A DNA stretch of 64,000 bases from Selaginella tamariscina (taxonomy: Eukaryota > Streptophyta > Lycopodiopsida > Selaginellales > Selaginellaceae), in the NCBI GenBank assembly GCA_003024785.1, contig PUQB01000039.1:310001-374000 (forward strand). Direction: 5' to 3'. Below are positions 34,593 to 46,968 of the stretch, piece by piece. Position 1 is the stretch's first letter; every line of letters starts with the position of its first letter. The position numbers were made by a program, and so were the translations under genes. The notes beneath the pieces were generated by a model. It did not search any database and was not told the DNA's origin. It was given only the letters and a program-made list of their open reading frames with translations.

Positions 34593-35391
34593 GAACCCTA
34601 AGCCCTAAAAAATCAGCATTTTCTAGTTTTAGGTCGTTTCCGTACTTTGTTTTAAGATATCGTCCGTACTTCGTTATAATCATTGACATGAACACATGTG
34701 CTAAGAAAACTAAATGCTGCTAACTTGTTGCAATTTGATGAAATTATACTTTATAACAAATATATAAATTAAATATTGCCACGTCAATTTTTAAAATTGA
34801 AGGTATCATCGTAAATCTAGCATACCTCGCTTAGTGTATATCGGTTAAATTTGATAGTTTTACGGGTGAACACACATCGACCTGCATATTTTATATATTT
34901 CGAGGAAAATTATTAATGTTATATAAATATGCCAATTATCTTTTACCTCATTACATCTCAAACTGTTAAATGTGAAGATATATATGAGCAGATCCAACCT
35001 GTGATACATAATACAATCTTATATACACAAATATACAGAGTAAAAAGATAATATATTAGAACGGAGCCACTTACTTTGGGACGACTTCTAATACAATGTT
35101 CAGATTGCGATGCCACAAAGCAACTTCACTGAGGTTTAAACTAAACACAAAGGATAAAGCTTAACTAAATCGTATTTAAATAATAAAAATCACCTGATTA
35201 GGAGCTTTAATACCCTTAAGCACCTAATAAAAACAAGCAAATAAATTAGTGTATTGTCTACATACACATGGTAACAGTGGGGTAGACGTTCTCTGTACAC
35301 ACACATTCATATAACAGAAAATTTCCCTTTTGAACTTAACAGCATAAAATAAATAAGCATGTCATGTAAATTTAATAGACGTTCACCTGGA
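34593..35391. other. Spacer between two same-strand genes
   Basis: It holds the 3' untranslated region and terminator of the RBM25-type gene and the promoter of the bromodomain gene. Just upstream of the bromodomain ATG the minus strand reads TTAGGGCTTAGGGTT (34593-34609), a telo-box-like leader motif. No further exon is seen. Confidence 0.55.
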
Positions 35392-35694
35392 TTAAGACGC
35401 AGGCTTAGCAGCTAAGCCCGTCTCAACACGCCTAATCTCGAAGATTAGCATCCTCCACATCTTGAGCACAAACATCTCTGCTTCATCGTCCAGGATGGTC
35501 TTCAGCTTGTCCAGCATTTCTTCGGCGCTTACATGCTTGCATGTGTGGCTTACTATGAAGTCCACGAACGACCTTTCTTCTTCTCCTAGGAAGTCTATTA
35601 TCTTCTTCGATATCCAAGGTCTTAATCTCTCGTGGAGTTTATGCTAATATAGCAAAGTACAATTGTCAATCAGTCTATCATACTTGTGTGTCTC

Positions 35695-35727
<33 letters not shown>

Positions 35728-37486
35728 AAGAGTAGACATTATATGAGTATCTGTATGTATATACACTGATTATACTCATAATATGTATAGATATACACTT
35801 TCATAATCCAAATATTATCTGACGTGATATGAACTGTACATAATTCAGTGACAGTACAGTCATATATATGTGCTAGATATGTTATATACACAAAACTTCA
35901 CATATAAACAATAAGTTGCAAAAACATCATAAAATAATGCTGATAGTTAATTCTGAATTAATGAATTCCCAAGCACATTACATAAATGTGAGAACATCTC
36001 ATACTGATAAAAACGTAAATAATCGGTATAGATGCTTGAGAAATTCATAATGGAAGACACAGATACATGTGGCATATATATGTATATACATACCTTGTCA
36101 TAAATCGACCAATCTATGGGATATTTAAACAAGGCTTCTCTCGTTGTCGGGATGCTATCGATCAACTGCTTGGGATCCAGAAACTTCTTTGATTTCACGG
36201 CTTGCATCTCCTCCGCTGTGTAATCTATAGGGACCAGCTCCCTCTTACGATCCTGAGATAAACAAGAACAACTTAGACCGCTTGCAAACAAGTATTATTA
36301 TATATATAATATATTCACACATAATTACATATAATCGTCATTAGCAGCTCTTACCTTTGGAAGTTCTTCTTCGTCCTCCTGGTTAAAAACTGCCAGTACC
36401 GTTGCACGTTTTCCGGTCCCGGTTAATCCAAAACCGAGTTTCTTTGGAACCGCCGGTTTCGTTTCCGGACTCTTGTTAGCCCCCGTCATAGAATCGCCAT
36501 TTGCAGCCGGAGTAGCTTCCGCTGCAAAGTAGGATAGTAATATAGCACTGATATATTGTGCATATGGAGAGAGGAGAGAGAGAGAGCACGTAAAGATCCA
36601 TGTATGTGTAAGGCAATTAGTATTAACCAGTGTACATTTATAAACCCTCGCATGCTCTGCAAAGGATTCTTGCAACAATTAACATGCATCAGCCGTTGCA
36701 CGAACATACAAAATACACCGTTTGAAAGACAACTTCTCTTATATGTTGTATGCATATATGCATACACATACAATATACAGATAGATAGGTATCGCTACGC
36801 ATGTTTGTGGCATAGAGCATGTATATGCAAATACTGCCTAGCTAGCAGAAATTGATCATCATGAAGCCTATACACACATACAAAATATCTACGCAGTTCC
36901 ATACGCACTCCAAAGCCTATATACGTATGGATCGTTCTTTACAAAGTAAACATATACGTATATAACAAATATATGTACCTATGGAAGCGTAATACAATCG
37001 ACTACTATACATATATAGACATACGCATACATGAATACATCAGAATATGCATCTCTATGTAACTGAGCGACTTGACATGTTTCTGCGGCTCTGTTATGCA
37101 CACGTAATACATGTATTACGAGCTTACCTTCGGACTCCGGCTCCATCTTAACCTTGAAGTCTTCCAACTTGACAGTAGCAGCTTGAGGATACTGCGATTC
37201 GTCAGTCTCCATTTTCACAGTAACACCAGGTTCAGCTTTCACATTAATAGCGGGTTCCACTTTGAGACTAGCACGTCGTTCTTCTTCAAGTTGCTCAATC
37301 TCTATTTTTCGCCTCTTCGCCTCTCTAAATTCCTCTTCCTCTCTCTGTGCATCCAATAAATCATCCTCCCTCTCCCTTTGCCGTCTCCTGCGCCGTTCGC
37401 GCTCAAATCGGTCACGCTCCTGTTTGACAGTAGATTGAATACGTGTTCTTGTATGTATGTGTGTGTGTGTGTGTCTGTCTCTGTCT

Positions 37487-37526
<40 letters not shown>

Positions 37527-39894
37527 AAGTTACATGAGATAAAATACATAAACACATAAATGAACCTACCATATGTACATCATGCATCATTTAAAACGAC
37601 TGGAGTAAAATGATACAGCTTCACAACTAGTATACGATTATTTAGTATACATGAATTACCATACCCACGAACACACATTAATACATACACACGCATCGAT
37701 TGTATTTCGTACCTCCGGTCTAAGTCGTCTCTTCTTTGTTTCGTCCTCTATGTCCTCCTCTTGGTCCTTGACCTCCTTCCTCCGTTCACGTTCCCGTTCT
37801 TTTTCCCGCTCCTTATCATGCAACCGCTGCCTATATATGAAATTTAAACATACGTGACATATATACCTACATAAGTACATGCATGTACCGACATACATAT
37901 AGTGTATATACAAACCTTTCTTTTTCCTTCTCACGTGCTTCCCAGTCGGATACAAGCTCCTCATAAATACGCTCTGCGTCCCGGTTCTTGTGCTTTTGGT
38001 CTTTCCCACCACGCCGACCATTGTTGTTCCTGTGAAATTCCCGATGTTCATATCTCTCCATATATCCATCGTTCTCTCTGTGATCCCCTCTATCTCTCCT
38101 CGAGGAGCTTGTTTCCATCCTTTCCATGCTGCCTTCGTGCTCATTTCTACCGTTTGTCCCTCTAAAACATGAATTCAGTACGTGTATATGTACACAAAAA
38201 TATATATATTTATCATAAAATAACTTACCATCCCTTGAGCGGACTGATGGCTCACGAGTTGATGGAGAGCGGCTCTCCAGAATAAGTGGCCGGAAAATCG
38301 GCCTGCATTTCACTCTACAATCACAAGGGAAATCAAAGAGAACTCTAGATACGCATAGACATATTATGTCTACGGTAAACATCTAAAAACATTGTGTGAA
38401 GATAGACACTTCTACATGCTGAAATAAGCACCTTTCTTCTAAGAGGTTCTTTAGACGTGCCATGGCCTCCTCGTCCCCCTTCTTGTCTGCCTCAGAGACC
38501 ATACCAAAAGACTTCTCATCTTTGATATTGTCCTTGTTTAAGGGCTGCTCCGAAGGATCTTCAACCCCAGGTGCAGTCTCGGTGTCTTCTTGCTTCATAA
38601 CTTCTTCTAGTATCTTCTCGTTCTCTTTACGAGCTACATACCTCTCCAGAGACTCTCTAGTCTCTTTATTTACATTAACCTGAACACAAATTATTATTAG
38701 ACATTTAATCCTACAGTTGGTATGAAAATATCATTCATGGAGACTTATACATGTATAGTTTATATTTACCAATAGCTCTTGACCATCGAGGTTGAACTGT
38801 TTAACAGCCGCAAAGCGCGAAGAATTCCTTCTGGGGTTTCAAATTCACAAAAACCGAAACCTTTGGGAGCATTCGTGTCCTGTGCTCTTTTCCAGCTTTT
38901 GACAGGTCCACACAGCTTTGAAGAATACAATACTCGTCAGAAACAGCACATATATAAATCAGTGTCTGTATGTTATGTCCGTCTTTTAGAGAGACAATTT
39001 CGAAACAATGATAGAATGTAATGCTTATTGAATCATAAAATTATAATGTTCACATTACATTATATAGTAATTGAACTTTGAATACGGTGAGAGAGCATTG
39101 ATTATCAAACGATTTTCAAATATAGAGCTAGTAAGAAAACATATATAATCTCATACAAAATACATATATAATTTTATATATATGCAAATCCATACAAACA
39201 GTATATAGTATATTACAAACACATACCTGAAGAACATTCTTTAAGAACGTATCTTCGACCGTGGGAGCGATTTTACCAACGTAAACTTTATAAGTCGGCT
39301 TCTCAAAGGTCATAGCAGCGTAGAACTCGATACCTGGCTGAGGGACAGTCTGAGGCCGCACAGCAACCATGGGCCTAGGCGGGTTCTGCATCACAGTATG
39401 CCGAGGTGCATACATCTGAAACGGGGAGCTACTGCATACCTGGGAGCAGAACCAGGAACTGAACAATCCAATGTTAGAAAATCTGAACCAAGAGTATAAA
39501 TGCAAAAAATGCAGTAACATCTAAGTACCCAATGAGCTAAAGAGATTATATATAAGCATACCACATACGATTAACAATATTTTTTCACCGGGGCGCTGTG
39601 TCCGTGACCACCAACACTGTAGGAGAAACACATCCTGTCAAGAGATTTGCACACGCACACATACCATATGCAGAGCCTATGCAGAGAGAGCCTAATCTAT
39701 ACATTGAGAAATTGAATACCTTGTTGAGGCGGCTGCATGAATCCTGCCATTGTCGGAGCCGGCGCGGGCTGTAGGAATCCAGGCATTGCGGGATGCGTTG
39801 GAGCCGATGAAATCGGACGAATCGGCGGATTCGGCAGCATGCCGCCTGCGGCTGCTGGAAGTGCCTGCGTCTGCGGTTGGGGAGATGTCGCCAT
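35392..39894 (-). CDS. RBM25: RBM25-type splicing factor (RRM plus RE-rich plus PWI), 11 exons
   Basis: U1-associated alternative-splicing regulator, expected in nuclear speckles. Exons: 39894-39720, 39458-39227, 38915-38770, 38679-38432, 38314-38229, 38159-37916, 37830-37713, 37419-37128, 36521-36355, 36252-36094, 35643-35392. The chain would be about 706 aa if two single-base gaps are sequence errors. RRM: RNP2 VYVGKI and RNP1 KGFGFCEF (about 115-190). The middle is Arg/Glu-rich (residues about 340-470). A Lys-Glu motif cluster follows. Then KKLGFGLTGTGKR and LVPIDYTAEE, family hallmarks. The PWI domain is the last exon (RLRPWISKKIIDFLGEEE, MFVLKMWRMLIFEIRRVETG). Exons 2 and 3 are each one base short of keeping frame (at 39419-39421 and 38795-38796). 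The N-terminal exon is Pro/Ala/Gln-rich as in relatives. The exon 2 acceptor is the least certain. Confidence 0.88.
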
Positions 39895-41550
39895 GGCAGA
39901 TCGATCGAGCGCTTGCCTCAGACACGCATCCCCTACCAAGAACCCTAAAACTGTTGAAACCCTAAAGGGGGAAGATGTATAAATCCTGTTTGACACGGAC
40001 AGGTTCGAACTTGAGACCTTTTAATTTTAATCTAGAAAATAAATATTCAGATAAAAACAAATATTTACCCTTGTTATGTTTGAAAATGTTAATTTTACAA
40101 ATGTTACACATAATGTCAAACGTAAAAGGAGTGTATCTTTTGGATTTTTAAATTTATTATATAGCTTAATATTAAATATTCTTTAAATACATTAATTATA
40201 TATATAATATTAATAATGTATTAAATTATATTAATTATAAATTAAAGTAGTTTAATCTTAATTTTAAAATTGATAAGGTTTCAATCTAACATTAATGATT
40301 TAAATATTAAAACAAAAAGTATATTAGAATTTTTAAATTTAAATTTAAATTGATAATAATGTTATCATAGTGAATTTATTACTTTTGTTAGACTTTGAAA
40401 AAAAAATGAAAATCTTTTTTATAAAAGAAGAAACGAAAAAACAACAACGTACAAGTTATAAAGAAATTTTTATATATTTAAAAGATTAAGTTGAAATGAC
40501 TGTTAAACCATAATGAAATTAAAATTTTACTTGATTCCATAAATCATAATTAGATTTTAAAATATATTACAACATTTTAAAAATAAAATATATCATAACC
40601 AAGAATATCTTAATTGAAAATATTTGAAAATCGTAAGCGCTATTGTTTTTAATTTTTATATTTCTTCTTTCATATTACTTTTTATTTTTCTTATAAATTC
40701 TCTTTAATGATATTATATTTATAAAACATCAAGACATTTAAATTATAAAATGTACAGATTCATTAAAACTATATAAATATTTATTTATGATCTTATTAAA
40801 GATTATCTTAAACAACTCAAAATTAAACTTAGGATTTTATTAATTAACTATATATATATATATATAATATATATATAAAAGGTTTAGAATAATTATTTGT
40901 CACTGGATTATCAAATATATTCATGTATGTTTATATATATACATTTAACACCTTCATTTAAAAAATAAAAGATAATTTGTATATATTGGAGAATAATATA
41001 TTATTTTTTTTAGTTGTAAATTTATAGCAAGGGTGTTAAAATATTGTAACTTGTACCAAACTTATAAATTCATATTTGATAATGGAGCTAAAAGAGATTT
41101 TATTAATGAGAAAAGAACTTATATTTAATTATGTTAATGTTTTGATTTTTATTTAGACATTTCATGTATCTTATATAGTAATGATGTGTATACGGATCGA
41201 ACTCGGAACGTGGGTCGTTGGGGGCCGTACGCGCTAGTGGCCACGTACGAAAATGGCCCACGGGTGCTTTGTTGTCTTCTCCCGCTTTGCTTTCTTTGTG
41301 CATTGAGTGCGTGTGTGGTGGCGCGTGAGGGTTTCATACTTGTGGGCGCCATTCAACGCGGCTTACTGTGTTCTTGCCGGGGAGCGCTTTGAGATCCGCA
41401 ATCTCGATCTGCAATTCAGGTATTCGATCTCTGTAGGGCTCTCTCTATCCAGAAATTGATCGATCTGCTCATCAGGTGCCGCCGAACCTTCATTTGATCT
41501 CCATCCAGATCTTAGGGCTCTTCGATCGATCTGTTCCTCAGCTGTTCGCA
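39895..41550. other. Divergent promoter region between RBM25 and ADF
   Basis: About 1.65 kb. The middle (40030-41160) is extremely AT-rich with no gene. From 41180 to 41550 it becomes GC-richer, consistent with the ADF promoter and 5' leader. Weak B-box-like words occur near 39999 and 41190 but no full SINE can be shown. Confidence 0.6.
39949..39968 (-). promoter_or_regulatory. Two telo-box motifs in the RBM25 5' leader
   Basis: Plus-strand AACCCTAAA and AAACCCTAAAG lie about 55-75 bases upstream of the ATG. In plants this motif is common near transcription starts of housekeeping and translation genes. Its action here is inferred. Confidence 0.6.
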
Positions 41551-42952
41551 ATGGTATGTTATCCAAATCGACGTTATTTTCTCCCTAATATAGATCTCAT
41601 CTATATTGATTCCGTAGCAAAAGTCCTGCTTGTTTTTGGCAAGAAATTCTTGTTTCTGATAAGAAAAATCCCTCAAAATTCCACACAAATAGAGGTGATT
41701 AGCTATGAATTATTTAATTTGACATGATATTTGTATCACACATGAAACTTCTCTCTCTGAAGAGTTCATGTCTTTCAACCATCTTCATAACAACTTACAA
41801 CTAGTATATATACTTCTTAAAGTTTGGTTTTTGTTTCTACTTATTGATATCCGAAACTAACTCCTGCCTTAGAACTTTAATGCTGATGCAAACATTATTT
41901 GTTTAATTATATGACATGTTCGGTTTTTGTCTTCATTTGAAAGTTTGAGAAATACGCTATATTACAATATAAATCATGTTAGTCATGCTAGAATTGTTTT
42001 AATGAGTAACTAAACAGGCAAATGCGGCATCTGGAATTGCGGTGAATGACGAGTGCAAGCTTAAGTTCATGGAGCTTAAGCGGAAGAAAACGCATCGCTA
42101 TGTGATATTCAAAATCGATGAGAAGGCTCAGGTATAGGCTTTATAGTCATATATACGCATGAACTGGATCTTTATATGTCATATACAGTAATCCCTTTAA
42201 TAACTTATCCCTCCGATGACTTATAACCTCTTATAACTTATAAAATTCAGATCCACTAAAGTCTTTATTTACAACTGAGTTAATGCCCTCTGGTAAGTTA
42301 TGAAATTTCATATCCACCTAGGTTATAAGTTATCAAGAGGGATTACTGTATATGTAAATAATTGTTTGTGCTTTTGTTAGATGTTGGTTTGTATGTCTGT
42401 GTGGTGAATATATACGTATACATACACATACTGGTAGATAGAGACATGTGTTGACACATCTATGTAGGAAGTGGTGGTGGAGAAGGTGGGCGGTCCTGAT
42501 GGGAGCTACGAGGAGTTCACCTCTTCACTTCCAGAGAATGACTGCAGATACGCTGTATACGACTTTGACTTTGTCACCAATGACAACTGCCCCAAGAGCA
42601 AAATCTTCTTTATTGCCTGGTACTTATAGCAATTCCTTCAGTATATCCTTCAAATCATGTCTGCATTTAGAATGAAAGATCATATACACTGTTGTTTATG
42701 AAGTATACAGCACGTGCACCATATTAATCTCCTTTCTCTCTCTCGACACACATACACGCACGCGCACTGATGGAGTGTGTATACAGGTCGCCTGATACTT
42801 CACGAGTGAAGGCAAAGATGATATATGCGAGCTCGAAGGACAGATTCCGGAGGGAGCTGGACGGGGTGCACCTGGAGCTACAAGCAACAGACCCCACCGA
42901 GGTGGACTATGATATTGTCATGGAGAAGGCCCAGAGCGCTGCTGGACGCTGA
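41551..42952 (+). CDS. ADF: Actin-depolymerising factor (ADF/cofilin), 144 aa, 4 exons
   Basis: Binds G- and F-actin, severs and depolymerises filaments in the cytoplasm. Exons: 41551-41553 (ATG only), 42018-42131, 42468-42619, 42787-42952; all GT-AG with matching phases. The ATG-only first exon is the typical plant ADF gene structure. The protein starts [10 protein letters not shown] with the N-terminal Ser that is the known phosphoregulation site in plant ADFs. It continues through [46 protein letters not shown] (the long actin-binding helix) and [15 protein letters not shown]. Length is normal plus a few residues (AQSAAGR) at the C-terminus. Fully intact. Intron 2 carries a MITE. Confidence 0.97.
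42186..42348. mobile_element. MITE with CAGTAATCCC termini, TA-flanked
   Basis: 163 bp with terminal inverted repeats CAGTAATCCC...GGGATTACTG, flanked on both sides by TA, and sub-terminal ATAACTTAT / ATAAGTTAT arms. The TA duplication and terminus suggest a Tc1/mariner-type non-autonomous element. It sits in intron 2 of the ADF gene in the spliced-out part. Confidence 0.85.
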
Positions 42953-45480
42953 ATTGATTATGGAGCACGGTATAGCACACGAATTTGGTATGCTGAAAAA
43001 AAAAAAAAATTAAGGCAGGTTTGCCAATGGTGGTTGGTTTATTATTTTCCCTTTAAAACGTCGAGTTTGTTTTTGTACATGGTTTTAGTTTCATCTGTTT
43101 AATTTATTATTGACAAATGGTCTATTTATTTTTCTAACATCTAGAATTATTTTAAACATGAATGAAAGTTCTTTAATTGTAATGTTATTATAATGTATTG
43201 TTATCTTTAAAGTCTATTAAATATGCCAGAAATATATTAGGATATATATATATATATATAAATTTTATAAACTAGTAAATTATTAAAGCATTATGAGAAT
43301 GAAATATGACAAATGATTCATATATGTATGCCTAAATATGTATTTAATCCTTTTATAGTAAATTCTAAGAAATATTTATGTGTATATGTTTTTACAATAA
43401 TGATTACTTTTATGTATTTATACTCATATAATATAGTTTCTTTACAACACTGTATTATTAAACATAATCTTTGTATATTCTTTTATACATACTTGTTTTT
43501 ATTTACATTTTCTTCATGTATTTTTGTTTGTTCTAATTTATTAAATATTATGCAAAACCACGTATTAAAATATAGTAATTTCTTTTAAATCAATGGTTCA
43601 AATTTAAATGTAACACAGGAAAATAATATACTTGGAGAATCTACATTGGAGAATTTTTTTTGAAGTTTTGATATTTCAAAATATAAATTAGAATATTAAG
43701 GTTTCATTTATAAGAATTAAAATGTATAAATAAATAAATCACATATATATGATTGTGCTGCTTTCAAGAAGAAGTTAAATTCCTTGTATGTATGCAAATT
43801 TAAAAATACGAGTATTTAATATCTATAATTAATTTGAAATTCATATCTTAATTTACTATTTTTTATAGTTATCCATTACTTTACTTCTTAATTGCTTATT
43901 GCAAATATTATGTACTATTAAATAATGATGTTTATAATTTCCTTCCATACGACCTGAATACTGTATATGTTTATATATGAATGTTTTTTTTTGTATAAGC
44001 GTGAGTTCATGTTCAAGAAACATAGTTTTCAAGAGAATATAAATATGAATTAATATATATATTTATATATATTTTTTAATTACACATAATCAGCTAGCAG
44101 ACTGGTAGCCTGAGTTTTTCACACTCTTATAGAAGATAGAACTAACCATATTTCGTTTTTGCTTATTTATATACACATTGTGCAATTATACACACACAAA
44201 CACACTCAAAGAAGAAGAACTTCAGTTTGTTATTGATAAGAAATTTGTATATATCTTACATATTCGCACACACACACGCGCGCGCGTATTAGGTATACAC
44301 TTTAGCTGAAAAACTGAGTACCTTTGTAAGAAGTATATCAAATTTGTACTATAGAAGTGTGCTTCTAATAACTAAATGTATATTGAGTTTTATATATCAA
44401 TAAAATTATATATCCTAATATTTTTATATATTCTATTATATTTTGGGAATATTTATAAAACAAATTAAAATTTCACACTTCTAGTGTGACACAATTAAGT
44501 AGTAAATCTATGATATATTAATAAATTAAGATAAAGAACTATAAATAGCGCATACTTAGGGACACATGCCTTGTATAGAAAAGTAATTAAACATTATTCT
44601 GTTAAAATGTGTGTTTATAATACATAAGATTAAATAATAATATTAATTATAATAAAGTAGAATATTACTTTTATAAGTGTCACACAACTTGTGAAGAGTA
44701 CATATGTATAATTCTATATGCTTACACATCTATAATGGAATTAAAATTGTAAATAAATTAATATACATATTTCATAAATTATTTTAAAATTCACAAAAAA
44801 TAATTTGGTTTCTCAAGAATAATTAAGAACAAACAAAAATAAAAACCAGATAAACTCAGTCCTCTATTATTTATGTTGTAATAAAACGATTGCATAATAA
44901 TTAATAGTTTTCTTAATTAAAAAATCCATGAAAATTTATGTGCCATTAAATTTATTGGGCGCCCTTATTTTTTATTCAAGAAAAACCAACTAATCGACGA
45001 ACTTGAAGTCATCGTTGGATTGCTTTAATAATGTCACAGCATTACTTATTTTCAGGTGCGAAATCTGTACTTTAGATGTATAATTTTATGTAAAACCCTA
45101 AAAATTATACATTTAAAATGCAGATTTTGCACCCCAGAATAGGCAGATATTGTGTTTTGCTGTTGTAGTAGTATCTTCCTATCTCGTTATAGGGTATCCA
45201 TTTATGTGAATTATAAAAATTCATTATAAAAGAAAAAAAACAATGTCTAATTATTAATTTACTTATTAATATGCTTAAATTTACTAAGAATATGTTAGAA
45301 TATATTAAATCTGTTCAAATTTAATAAACTCATGGTGTTAGGATATTAGAAAAAGAATAATTTGGGAAATAATATACTTAAAAGAATCTAATTCAACTTT
45401 TTTAGTTTAAATAAATTAAACACAAGCTTCATGTTTTATATTTTTATTTTAAATATTAAATTCTATGTATAGTGATACAC
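42953..45480. other. AT-rich intergenic region
   Basis: It begins with the ADF 3' end (an A run at 42998-43011). No exon is supported over about 2.5 kb. Contents: TA tracts, a CACACGCGCG tract at about 44269-44287, and one long hairpin at 45055-45133. Confidence 0.6.
45055..45133. repeat. 79-bp hairpin with arms of about 33 bases
   Basis: The left arm GGTGCGAAATCTGTACTTTA continues to GATGTATAATTTTA. The reverse complement of the right arm starts GGTGCAAAATCTGCATTTTA, differing at only a few positions. The loop is about 12 bases (around TGTAAAACCC). It could be a fold-back transposon or a hairpin RNA source; no transcript evidence is available. Confidence 0.7.
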
Positions 45481-46968
45481 GCCCACCATCGGTAGGTTTA
45501 ATTATTATGATAAATTTATTTTAATAATAAACCCTTAATTTAGTTGTTATTTTTAATTTGGTGAGTTTATTTTTAAGATGGTTTCTTAATCCATTTGTTA
45601 TCCTTAATTTAAGTTATGATTCTTAACGTAATTATTGATGAGTTTATTCTTATATCTGCAACCTAATTGTTATCCTTAATTTAATGAATTTAATTCTAAT
45701 TCTTAATTAATTGTTAACCTTGACTTGGTGAATTTATTCTTAAGTTGCCTTCTAAATTTATTCATATATGTATTTAACTTTAATGACCCTTAACCTTGTT
45801 GTTATGCTTAACCTAATGACTTTATTTTTAAGTTGGATTCTTAATTTAATTGTTATCTTTAACTTAATGAGTTTACCCTTAACCCAATCATTGTCTTTAA
45901 CATGGTGAGTTTATCTTTAATCACCTATGTCATGTATGTCATGCACAATCATGCATAATCCATATTTGATTTAATGGCCTCATATGTTACATGAGTTATA
46001 AATGTTAATGACACGTTTAAGATTCAGGATGACTATTAAATAGGATTTAGGATGAACCCTTAACTCAATTATTATTCTTAATTTAGTGAATTTATCCTTA
46101 AATTGAATCTCTAATCCAATTTATCTTTAAGCTCTTAAGTTTACTCATGCTTAAGTTTAACTATTTAATGACTCTTTAAGTTGGGCTTAACTATTTAATG
46201 ACCCTTAATTGAGTTGTTTATTTTTAATTTGGTGAGTTTATTCATAAGTTATCCTTTGGGTTTACCCACTTATATTCGATGATCCTTAACTTGATAAGTA
46301 TGTCCCTAAACTAACTCATTTGTTATCTTTAACCTAGTGAGTTTACTCTTAACTCAATTATTAATTTAACTTAATGAGTTAATTCCTAAATATGTTATGT
46401 ATGTCATGCACGATCCATGCTTAATCCAGTGGCCCAATAGTGCCACGTGGGTCATTGGAGAGGATTTAGGATAGTCATGAAGTGTTGATAACAAACATTT
46501 AGAATTTAGGATGGAGGTGTTCATGACAAACACACATATACTAAATAAACTTAGATATTACTAGTACTCATACCCATTGTTGGTGGACTTAATTATTTAA
46601 TAATAATTTATTAATTAATAAATTTTTAACTGAATTATTATCCTTAACTCGATGAGTTTATTTTTAAGAACCTAATTGTTATCTTATCCTTAGTTTATCC
46701 TTAAGCTCTTAGGTTTACCTTAACTGTTTAATGACCCTTAACCTAGTTGTTATACTTAATTTGATAAGTTTATTCTTAAGTTGAACCCTTAACTTAATTA
46801 TTATTCTTAATCTGATGAATTTATTCTTAAGTTAGACCCTTAACCTCTTAAGCTCTTATGTTTGGACTTAACTATTTAATGACCTTTAACTGAGTTGTTA
46901 TCATTAACCTAACCCTTAACTTCTTAAATTTACCCATGCTTCGGCTTAACTATTTAATGACCCCTAAC
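45480..46968. repeat. AT-rich degenerate minisatellite, left part
   Basis: Imperfect units around CTTAACTTAATTGTTATCC and ATGAGTTTATCCTTAAGTTG repeat over about 1.5 kb, with a second recurring phrase GGCTTAACTATTTAATGACC. Unit length drifts between about 35 and 60 bp. It is interrupted by the insertion at 46969 and continues at 48626. Confidence 0.88.

Noticed and set aside
38779..39021. Plus-strand open frame over the RRM exon
   Set aside because: Antisense shadow of the RBM25 exon; no codon-level support.
39980..40020. B-box-like word on the minus strand upstream of RBM25 (AGTTCGAACC)
   Set aside because: No A-box at the proper distance and no tail, so neither a tRNA gene nor a SINE can be supported.
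41165..41260. Possible tRNA-derived SINE upstream of ADF (AGTTCGATCC on the minus strand)
   Set aside because: The B-box fits but the A-box match is poor; the area is more likely promoter/5' leader.
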